From contig NC_061136.1 of assembly GCF_905220365.1 (NCBI RefSeq), forward strand, positions 10,767,702 through 10,831,701: DNA of 64,000 bases, in the 5' to 3' direction. Both the position numbers and the translations under genes were made by a program. The notes under the pieces are model-generated. The model was not told the DNA's origin and made no database searches. It saw nothing but the letters and a program-made list of their open reading frames with translations. This stretch comes from Vanessa cardui (lineage: Eukaryota > Arthropoda > Insecta > Lepidoptera > Nymphalidae). Positions 11,211 through 20,000 of this stretch are shown here, one piece after another; the first letter of the stretch is position 1, and each line of letters opens with the position of its first letter.

Positions 11211-11882
11211 TTTTTCAGCCGCTTTGGCGAAAAAGCTAAATCAAGGGTACGAACTATGGCATCCGTGCTAGTAAACGGGTTCAACGAGAGCACAAAGTGC
11301 AACCGACTGACGGTCGACGAAGCCCTCATGAACCACTTCGGAGCCATAGTAATGGCGGCACAGCTGTCTGGAGCTAGTGAGGTGGTCCTTATCGGAGACA
11401 TCAACCAGTTGCCTTATATCGACAGAGAAAATCTGTTCGAAATGAGGTACTGCCGGCCAAGCCTGACAACAAACATCACCCGCGAGTTATCCTGTACGCA
11501 CCAAAACCCCCTGGACGTCGCATACGCCATTAGTGAGGTTTACCGTACCATCTACTCTGCAAGCTCTATAATCCACTCCCTCAAAATGAAGAGATTCACT
11601 GACGCCAATATACCATCCGACCAAACCGAAACCCTATATCTGGTCCATACGCAGGAGGAAAAGAAACTCCTGATGGACCAGGGATATGGAAAAGGAGAAG
11701 GATCAGGCGTCATGACCATCTACGAACCTCAGGGACAGACCTACGGCGACGTTATCATAGTCCAGTCGAAAAATGTGAGGCTCCGTATTCACGAAAGTGT
11801 TCCTCACGCAGTTGTGGCAATTACTAGACACACTAACACCTGTGTCTACTACACGGACGATGGTGACGACGCTACATTTTAA
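11211..11882 (+). CDS. Virus-like superfamily 1 RNA helicase fragment (no Walker A)
   Basis: The frame is open from 11211 (just after an in-frame TAG at 11208-11210) to the TAA at 11880-11882; the first ATG is at 11256, giving 208 residues. Counting from that ATG: motif II is TVDEA (DE at 21-22), motif III is GDINQLPYI (47-55), a motif V-like GQTYGDVIIVQ lies at 160-170 and motif VI-like AITRHT at 188-193. This order is that of the viral SF1 helicases of positive-strand RNA viruses, which unwind RNA using ATP. Motif I (Walker A) should lie upstream and is absent, so the fragment cannot be a complete ATPase. Base composition is near 50% GC by eye, against an AT-rich background. I recall a report of insect R1-type LINEs carrying such a helicase domain at the C-terminus of ORF2, so a LINE 3' fragment and an endogenous viral element are both possible. 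No reverse transcriptase lies next to it. Confidence 0.75.
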   Translation, partial: FFSRFGEKAKSRVRTMASVLVNGFNESTKCNRLTVDEALMNHFGAIVMAAQLSGASEVVLIGDINQLPYIDRENLFEMRYCRPSLTTNITRELSCTHQNPLDVAYAISEVYRTIYSASSIIHSLKMKRFTDANIPSDQTETLYLVHTQEEKKLLMDQGYGKGEGSGVMTIYEPQGQTYGDVIIVQSKNVRLRIHESVPHAVVAITRHTNTCVYYTDDGDDATF

Positions 11883-11884
11883 AA

Positions 11885-12084
11885 AGCTACATTTTAATAA
11901 AAGCCTCGTCTAAATCGATCCTGCCGTTATCCTTCCTGCCAGAGATAAATCAGAACGAATGCACAGACAGAAAAAAATAAAAAATGTTATTTTGATATCT
12001 GTACCGTGTATACACAAGCATTTAGTAAAAAAACGGTTATTTTAATATTACAAACAGACACTCCTATTTTATTATATGCATAGA
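11885..12084 (-). mobile_element. Lep1-like Helitron, truncated (copy B partner of 6078-6301)
   Basis: Minus-strand Helitron start at 12084 (TC after A). Contains CAGAACGAATGCACAGACAG and GATATCTGTACCGTGTATAC as in copy A. It is cut at 11885, where the duplication joins the helicase fragment. It carries a 9-base insertion relative to A near 11930 (TATCCTTCC). Confidence 0.65.
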
Positions 12085-12220
12085 TATATTATTTATTAGT
12101 CACATCCGAGTCAGTAGTCCCTCGATGAGAGAAAGGGTTTAATTTATAGTGAGTCACCACATTGCTTCTAGGTGTGCAATACATCTAAGCATGGAAATTG
12201 CTAGCTTTAATATTCCATTC

Positions 12221-12706
12221 GTTTAGTTTTAAAGAGCAATGCTATAAAACGAGCAGAGATAGACTAGTGGTTGGCACACGTTGCTGGTAAAAATCTGAGC
12301 GAATAGCGCAGAATTTAATGTGCTTTATTAAAGCTTCGTAAATTATTTTTGATTTTTGAGCAGAGATGGCCCAGTGGTTAGAACGCGTGCATCTTATGAT
12401 TGAGGATTCAAACCCAGGCAAGCACCACTGAATATTATTGTGCTTAATTTGTGTTTATAATTCATCTCGTGTTTGGCGGTGAACGAAAACATCGCGGGAA
12501 CCTGCATGTGTCTAACTTCATAGATCTTGTAAATTGTAAATTATTCTGGTATATTATATATAAATTATATTATGGTTCTTGTAAATTATTTTTTCTTTTT
12601 TATATAAAATAAAATTTTGGGAACGTAAGTATTAAATAGCACAACATAACGAGATTCATAGTATGTTACATATTGAAGATATAGATGCATTTACAGATAA
12701 CAAAAT
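12221..12706 (+). mobile_element. Insertion with a truncated SINE, only in copy B
   Basis: Copy A runs from ATATTCCAT directly to TACCTTCACGATACAC near 6437; in B these are separated by about 486 bp. The insert contains a Metulj-like SINE head at 12359 (GAGATGGCCCAGTGGTTAG), an altered B box, ATTCATCTCGTG and a GGTGAACGAAAACATCG segment ending near 12525, without the usual tail. The rest is A/T-rich and unclassified. Confidence 0.65.
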
Positions 12707-13594
12707 TACCTTCACGATACACTCTGCACGTGCAGTGTTGCCACAATGCTCTTACTAATATTACTTGATATGTATGTGTTTACATTAATACATGCATTTA
12801 CTCGTATATACGAGTATGAAACCATCTTACTAATGCTCTTCTCATTCACTAGGGAACGAGATGTAACAGGCTTTTGAGTAAGTAGCATTCACTGAGCTAG
12901 CATGTTACCGAGTTAGATACATTTTGTGAATTTCATTGCATTAACCAATAGGAATTACAAGAGAAAACTCAATAGGTAAAATATGTAAGGAATAACAATT
13001 AAATAAATCGTTTCATGTAAAAAAATGCTTTTAAATTCATTTCACGTAAAAGAATAAAACACTTAAAATTCTCGGCGATTGTTGTAGAATGGAAAAACGA
13101 GCTCGTTCAGTCCATGAAAGCACTAAATAGTCCAGTGCCAATTCTCGGAGGCTCTTCCAAGACGCCCCATTAGTATCTTTTCAAGTAGTACGTTTTACAC
13201 AAATTGCATTGTGCATTGGGATTTATTTTCATTATTCTTGTACACAAATCTAGGCAATTCGATGAAATGTTAAATGATTCTTAAATATTAACACTTCGAT
13301 ATAAACAAAACTTTATGTATATTTGTTGTAGTTGCATGTTTTGTTGTTGTTGTTATGCATATTTATACTTATTAGAAATATTAAAGGTTACTAGTTTAGA
13401 TTCTTCTTTGCCAGATATCTTTGGAAAAAAATTATGTTCCTTGTGCTTAAAGTTATACTGGCTCACTCAGTCTTCTTAATGGAACACTTGATTGATTATT
13501 GCTGTTTGTCGCTAGCGATAAAATGATGGTATCTAGGTGGGCTTGCTCTAAAGAAACAAACTTATTACAATTTACCCTTCATGTCACAGCATCA

Positions 13595-13887
13595 TCTATA
13601 CATTTAATAAAATTGGAGTGTCTGTTTGTAGTATTAAAATAGCCCTTTTTTACTCAATGTATATGTATGTACTCGTATACACGGTGCATAAACAACATTT
13701 TTTACAAGTTTTGTCTGTCTGTCTGTTTGTTCCGACTAATCTCTGCAACGGCTGGACTGATTTTGACGGGACTTTCACTGGCAGATCAATACTTTGTAAA
13801 ACTGATTTAACAAGGAGTAACTTAGGCTACATAAAATATTTTTATTTTGTTAAATTCAAACGCGTACATGGTCTCGGGCACATCTAC
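13595..13887 (+). mobile_element. Lep1-like Helitron remnant (in copy B)
   Basis: Starts A|TCTATACATTTAATAAAAT and has GGAGTGTCTGTTTGTAGTAT, TTGTTCCGACTAATCTC and GGACTTTCACTGGCAG; ends TCTCGGGCACATCTAC with a damaged CTRR end. Longer than its partner at 7330 because of a segment with CGTATACACGGTGCATA at about 13674-13690, which is typical of complete family members, so copy A may have lost it. Confidence 0.65.
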
Positions 13888-15049
13888 TGAGTTATAATAT
13901 TATGCTTATTAAACAAATAACGACGTCTATCTGACATCATGTATCCTTATATCGAAAATGTTAACCGAATCCTCTAAAAAATGTGGTACATGTTTACATT
14001 TATCTTATTTAGCAACCGGATTTACAAATGCGTGTTATAGTTTGAAAATTCGTAGCGAATTCGAGGCACGTGCTCGCACCATTCAAGTCTGAACTCTGAA
14101 TTGATGTTGTGGGCCTTTCTTTACGATTTGCTGCTGAGAATAGTGTACAATAAAACATTTCATATAGATGAGACGTTGGATTAAGTAAAGTTAATTTTTA
14201 AAATCCCAAGTATCGTTCTACCCTGATGGCTAATTATCATGATTTTTGTATTTGAATTTATTTATATTTAAATCATCACTGGGGCAGAAAAGTTTTTTTT
14301 TGGTATTTTGACATACCTGACTTAGTTGGTTAGTTTACGTCAAATACACTTATGCTATTGCCCACTTGGTCGTTTGTGACAAACCGTTCTAAGTTCTGTC
14401 ATGATATTGCAGCTACAGCCAAGGTTGGCTCCTGATGAGCAAAATCCTCAATAATTTACAGCACGTACAAAATTTTCGGGGAAAGCAACCGTAATAGCCC
14501 GTTCTACATACTAACATAGCAATGTTAGAAATAGCGATTGCACTACTATTGTTCAACGGTGCACATAATAAATTTGTGTATACGCTTTCAATTATGATAG
14601 CTGTTTCTAAAATCTGGCTCGTATAATAGTAATAATAATAATAGCTGTTCACGTTATTTAGTCCAAATCTCTACAGTTAACAGAAAATAGTCACGGCAGT
14701 GCAGCAGTGCTGGAAGTTGCATATTAAATATATATCATAAAATGCAGTGTAGTGCCGCCAAATATGCTACTGTCTATTTCTGGTTAAATCTCCTCAGCGC
14801 AGCATGTTGCTTCAAGTAGGGTCAAGTTGCTAGAAGGTTCCCTTTTTTTCATTGCCAATTACTAGGCTATCGTTGAATTGATTTTTTTTTATCTTAGCCT
14901 ATGTTACTCCTTATTACATCACTTTTCTGTTAGTCCTGTCAAAATCTCCCAGCCGCTTCAAATATAAGCCGGAACAATCAGACAGACAATTAAAAATTGG
15001 AAAGTATATTTGATTGAGATTGCAAGAAATTCTTTCGAGTGAATTTATT

Positions 15050-15210
15050 AAAGAATAATATTAGGTATATACCTAATATTATTAATCTTATTATATTAAC
15101 CTTTTTTAATTAACCTGATTATATAATCATAATGATAAAAATACTGTTTTTATGATTATATACATTATATTATGTATATAATCATAAAAACAGTATTTTT
15201 ATCTCTGTAG
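15050..15210. repeat. Perfect palindromes in copy B
   Basis: A self-complementary run around TAGGTATATACCTA spans about 15056-15087. Next to it 15134-15165 is the exact reverse complement of 15172-15203 (32 bp arms, 6-base loop TATATT). Copy A has only a single, unfolded version of the right arm at about 9070-9103. Confidence 0.85.
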
Positions 15211-16797
15211 TATTTACATATTTCGGCGAATTCAATTTGTCATTAAGAGAATTTTAAGTTTTTTCTTTAAAATATCCTGACAGAAATTCCATACATTTTA
15301 ATATACGTTAAAATTGAAAAAAATCTCAATTTATTATAAAATATATTTTAAATGTAATACGTAGCAAAAAATAATATGGTTAGCATATTATTTTTTTGTC
15401 AGTAGTCGGCTTTTGTAAAGTTTATTGGGTTAGCGTTCACTAAAATTTTTCGCACTACGTAAAATAAGTAAAAAAATCGTGACGCGTCGGGCTTCTCGGG
15501 TCTTTCCGCAGTGCAAAATTGGTGTCATGGCACTTTCAAAAAAAGAACACAATTCCTTTTGGTAATTTCGAAAAGGCCACAAAGCGATATCTTTGTCGTG
15601 GTTCTTTTAATATTTGAGCACGAAACTTTATATGAGTAACGTAGAACACGCTCGGACTTTAATTAATGCGGCTTTTTATAGAATAAAATATTTTGCGATA
15701 TATCTATGAACTCAAAAAAAAATTTTGTAACAGCCTGTACCTGTGAGACTTGGAAATCATAACGCCAAGCTGATTAAAAGCCCTTCTTAGTAGGTAACTC
15801 CAATTTATACCATATTCTTCCCCAAACAGCAATACTCAGTCAATACTAACTAAAGTACAGGTTAAATGAACGTAACAACATTTTAGTTCTTCAGAAATGG
15901 TCATTATTTCTTACGGTACCAATGCTGTGGTGGCGATCACTTAAGATTGGCTCATTTGCCTATATTTAATTTTATGTATAAAGTTTACAACATACCTTCG
16001 TCATAATTTCATTAAAGTTCGACTTTGTGTTTTGTATGTACGTATGTTCGATAAAGTTATTAACAGGTAATTTAATTACAATTGATGATATTCATTTCAA
16101 ACTAATTAATGTTTAGAGTGCATTTGCATGTACATTGCATTATTACCTAATTAAATTTGTATTACATTTTGCAGCAATGGTTTTACTAAAGGCTTAACGA
16201 AAACTTAATATTAAAAAAGTTGATAGACGATAGTTGTACAAGCTTCATATTTTGTTTCTTTTGAAACTTAGAGTTTTATTAAATAAGTAGCTGTAATATA
16301 TCTTTTTACTTAAGAAGGCGTTTCATGTTAAACTATATGGAAAAGTTTAAAACAAAAGTAATGTAATATATATTGCACCTTTTTGCTGTTTTTTCTTTAA
16401 TGCTAATCATCACGTATACTAAAACATCATGTAAGCAGATGTGTTAGTAATGAACGATAATGGCGTATCTTTGTGAATGAATATGGCTATAACCGCCAGT
16501 TTGGTTAAGTCTAAAAAAATAGGAGGATAAGAATTTAAAAAATTTGGAGATTAGTCTCATACTGATTGATTCTTTCAGATTTTTTCACGCGATTGACGCA
16601 CAAAGAGGAATAAAATCCATGATATATACCTATATAAAGAGATTTTTGTTGTTATTCATTTTATAAAAAATCATATTTAATATCTGTTTATAAATATAAA
16701 GGTACGGTTGTCAAGTGCCACGCATTTCCCTCATTAAAGTCTAAAGTGTACTCGTGACTTCATAACTTTTTTCTACGTTTTATTTTTTCAGCCGCTT

Positions 16798-18049
16798 GTT
16801 GTTTAAATCAAATTACGTTTCATATTCTTTACTTCACTGTAATTAAGGACACTCCATGATAAGACCGGATCCGGAAAATGCAGCTACCCACGGCGTGTTC
16901 AATGCGAACAAGAGCGCAAATAATGGAATTCTTTTTAACTTACGTTCCTTTAAGCGTGTCGAGAGTGAAATTATTTGAGAACGGAAAATACGTCAAAAGT
17001 GACGTATTATCCGACAAAGTTCGAGAAGACAGCAAAAACGCTGAATATATTCTGACACTAATGTCCAGTCTTTAAAGACTGGTAGTATATTATATTTGGA
17101 AGAATATCGACGGAAAATTATTTCGTAATTAATTATCAAACTCGTCTTACGAATAAGCATAGATTTTGAAGCACGTACCGAACTTTTTTTGAACAGATGC
17201 CTCTGATTGGATGTATTTGAGTAATTCAGTAACATATAGTTCATAAACTTTATACGCTTCTCATTAAACTTATCTAGATAACATCATAAAATTGTAATAT
17301 ACTTGTTAGCAATCTTTTGATTACACAAAGTGCTAACTTTGTTTTTGTTGAAGATGATATATTTGACAATCGTCATGAGGTTTAATTAAATTGTCCACAA
17401 TGATTTTTGTTGAAATTAAAAAAAATCCATCATCATCATTTTTAAACTGAAAAGTTTCCATGAAATGCGTAAAAAATACATTAAATAGGCAATATATGTA
17501 TTTAAATAAATATCCCAAAAAATTATCTTCGATTTTTAAAAGGGTAATAAAACTCAGATAGATCTGATGTTATATATAATGTATCCATTATTTATACATT
17601 ATATAACATTGATAAATCGTATATAGAAATAAATTCCATATAATAATTTACATTAAGTTTTCATTTTAATAAGCAAGAGCGTGCTGCACATTTGAGGGTC
17701 GGTCAGACTAAAACAGGCCAGTTTGCTTTTCCGTTTCTATTCAAAAGCGGTAATTGCGCGGTGTGACACCCGTGCCCTAGTTCAGAGGATGTTGCCAGCT
17801 AACTTTTGAATTTGCCAATTCTCTACGTGATATGACTTTAACCTCAAGTTTCTAAAACGCTGTTGCATGTCAGATTAACACAGTTTATTTCAATCTGAAT
17901 ATTCAATGGTTACGTCTAATTGATAATAGGGCTGATGATGCTTCATCAGCTACAATTACACCAATGAGATTAACATCATTAAATAGTTCAGAAACTATAG
18001 ATAAAAAAAATATTGGGATTAAGTGATATATATTTTGCAACTAGTTACT
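16798..18049. other. Region after copy B, no recognised gene
   Basis: The sequence after the duplication end (GTTGTTTAAATC...) has no helicase-like text. A 65-codon frame at 16878-17075 and others nearby show no domain. A palindromic AT tract around TTATATATAATGTATCC lies at 17569-17610. The more GC-rich piece at 17680-17830 is unclassified. Confidence 0.45.
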
Positions 18050-18051
18050 TA

Positions 18052-18389
18052 CAGTACGACACAAATTAAATGTAGCATCGGAAAATGCAATGGAATGAAA
18101 ATAAAACCGATTACTGCCGATTTACACAACCAATAGAAATAGCTCCCTATCGCGCCATTCGACGCTATTCGTCGCTATCGATTCACGCGTCAAAGAAAGC
18201 AAGTGCATGTAAATCGACGTGTCAAATTGACGAATATATTAGATCAAATGATATTACAAGTTATTACGTTTGTGTAAAGATCATATTCGCATGAGAAATA
18301 AATATTGATAATTTGGGATAGCGTACTCAATTCGGATGTGATCGGTTTTACGAATTTTGCCGATGCGACATCTATGTTGTGTCGTACTA
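18052..18389 (+). mobile_element. Tc1/mariner-type MITE, copy 1
   Basis: Terminal inverted repeats CAGTACGACACAA at the left and the complement of TAGTACGACACAA at the right are flanked by TA (18050-18051, 18390-18391). The subterminal stretch (CGGCAAAATTCGTAAAACCG on the reverse strand) recurs at 59732-59755. The internal sequence is non-coding; the 69-codon frame at 18085-18294 is part of the repeat. The second copy, in opposite orientation, is at 59708-60178. Confidence 0.8.
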
Positions 18390-18405
18390 TAGTTACGTAG
18401 TTAGT

Positions 18406-18690
18406 CGAGTCGAGATGGCCCAGTGGTTAGAACGCGTGCATCTTAGAACCCAGGCAAGCACCGCTGATTCATGTGCTTAATTTGTCTTTATGATTCATCT
18501 CGTGCTCAGCGGTGAAGGAAAACATCGTGAGGAAACCTGCATGTGACAAATTTCATAGAAATTCTGCCACATCTGTATTCCACCAACCCGCATTGGAACA
18601 GCGTGGTGGAATATGTTCCAAACCTTCTCCTCAAAGGGAGAGGAGGCCTTTAGCCCAGCAGTGGGAATTTACAGGCTGTTGTTGTTGTAC
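18406..18690 (+). mobile_element. tRNA-derived SINE, Metulj-like
   Basis: Head GAGATGGCCCAGTGGTTAG, then a deletion removing most of the B-box region (GCATCTTAGAACCCAGGC), then ATTCATCTCGTGCTCAGCGG, GGAAACCTGCATGTGAC and the usual tail to (GTT)n. It sits 15 bp from the MITE end at 18389. TTAGT flanks both sides as a possible short target duplication. The 60-codon frame inside it recurs in other SINE copies and is not a gene. Confidence 0.85.
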
Positions 18691-19865
18691 TTAGTTGGTT
18701 AATTGTATTTCTTTTAATATGTTTAAGAAAATACCAATTAGATATTTAGTATTTTAATTAACTCTGGAAGACAAGCAAATGATAAAATGCGGTTAAATAC
18801 CTCGGTCGATTGGAAGGTAAATTTGGCGTCTAAAAAGCTTGGTGTGTTTACTAAGGCGTGACACTCTTTTATATTGGTTCATAACCTAAAACTATACAAG
18901 GCATGAATTCGACTCCATAATATGTATGACTTTGACCCTTTAATATTGAGCCCGAGTTCCAAGTTTAACTAACACCACCTTGATGACAGGAAATCTAACG
19001 ACTTCGTGGAATCAGAGTTTACTACTTCTTCGAATATCTACAAGGCTTTAAGATGTCCATGAGCGATATTGGGAGCCACTTCCTATCATTTGAGCCTCCA
19101 ATGTTTGTCTAGTTGACTTAGCCCACTGTCATTATGCCAACTTTTGGATCCATAGTATTTGCCTATAATTACTCTAGCTTAAAGTTCTGACGAAATGAAA
19201 CAATAAGAGTCATTGGTGTTTGGGAGTATAATAATTGATGATGATAATTTATGAATATTAATTTAAACCTTAATACGTTTTAATAGTTTTTTCGTTCTAC
19301 TTAAATTTTTCAATCTAATTCAGTTACAAGTAAAACAATAAAGTCGCATGTGCTAATATATTTTCAACCTTATGATTATATTAGTAAAATATTTTTTTAC
19401 CTATCTACGGGTAGAAGTTATAACATACTAAAATATTGCTAAATTTAAATTGACACGAAAATAATAATCTATCGAATAGAACATCAAAAGCATTTTATCG
19501 ACTGATAACAGAATACACAGCACACCCTTATCGCCTAAATGCTATTTGATGGGTATCGTCGAAAGCTGTATTCGTTGCCAAAAATAGGGAGGCATATCGA
19601 TATTGGAGACATGCTATATTTGAAATTTAATACTTCAGCTATGTTTTCAGTTGAATTTTGTTTTTAGAATATTGGTTTTAAATATTGATAAATAAATATA
19701 TGTCCATCTACTATGTTTTAGTAATTGAAAAATCATTGTAAGTACTTTTTTGACCTACGAGTAAGTGCTTCAATAACAGTTTGCTGTTTAAAAATATGTA
19801 AGTCATGATTAGAGGTGAATATAAGTATAGGTATAGAGGTATAAACGAATGGATATTAAATTTAT
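18691..19865. other. Unclassified AT-rich DNA
   Basis: No gene and no repeat family recognised. Confidence 0.45.
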
Positions 19866-19867
19866 GT

Positions 19868-20000
19868 GAGTAGATCCCTCGTTAGTCTAGAGGCTAATTT
19901 ATAACACAATAAATCCTAAGGTACTTGATTCAAATGCGAAATTAGTCAAAACTTGTAAAAAAATTGTATTCGATTTTCATTTCATTGGATTTTTGCGATT
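19868..20000 (+). repeat. Possible second tRNA-derived SINE head, degraded
   Basis: CCCTCGTTAGTCTAGAGGCTA resembles an A box and ACTTGATTCAAATGCG a decayed B box, about 50 bp apart as in tRNA-derived SINEs. Similarity is weak and I see no second copy in the window. Confidence 0.3.

Larger units (their letters stand above)
6112..11224 (+). repeat. Segmental duplication, copy A (about 5.1 kb)
   Basis: From AGCTACATTTTAATAAAAG at 6112 to TTTTTCAGCCGCTT at 11224 the sequence matches 11885-16797 in the same orientation, block after block with few base changes. Differences are mainly indels. A alone has 7915-8275 (about 330 bp), 9134-9345 (a LINE/SINE-like insertion) and the MITE at 10589-10893. 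A lacks the insertion found in B at 12221-12706. I see no coding sequence inside A. The helicase fragment follows at its right end. Confidence 0.9.
11885..16797 (+). repeat. Segmental duplication, copy B (about 4.9 kb)
   Basis: Direct-orientation partner of 6112-11224. It starts AGCTACATTTTAATAAAAG and ends TTTTTTCAGCCGCTT, after which it departs from copy A, whose next bases are the helicase fragment. B-specific features are the insertion at 12221-12706, an extra segment near 13664-13710 and the palindrome-rich stretch 15050-15205. I see no gene in it. Confidence 0.9.

Noticed and set aside
11207..11404. Minus-strand 65-codon frame over the helicase
   Set aside because: Antisense shadow; the plus strand has the ordered helicase motifs.
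14413..14652. Minus frame beginning MNSYYYYYYYTS
   Set aside because: Created by an (ATA)n expansion in copy B; no domain.
6112..16797. Reading the two 5 kb copies as long terminal repeats of one retrovirus-like element around the helicase
   Set aside because: The copies are far too long, contain older nested repeats, lack TG...CA ends, a primer-binding site and any gag-pol coding sequence.
18512..18694. A 60-residue frame (MKENIVRKPACDKFHRNS...) that recurs at 55784-55978 and 63721-63933 with few changes
   Set aside because: It lies wholly inside the Metulj-like SINE copies; its conservation is that of the repeat, not of a protein.
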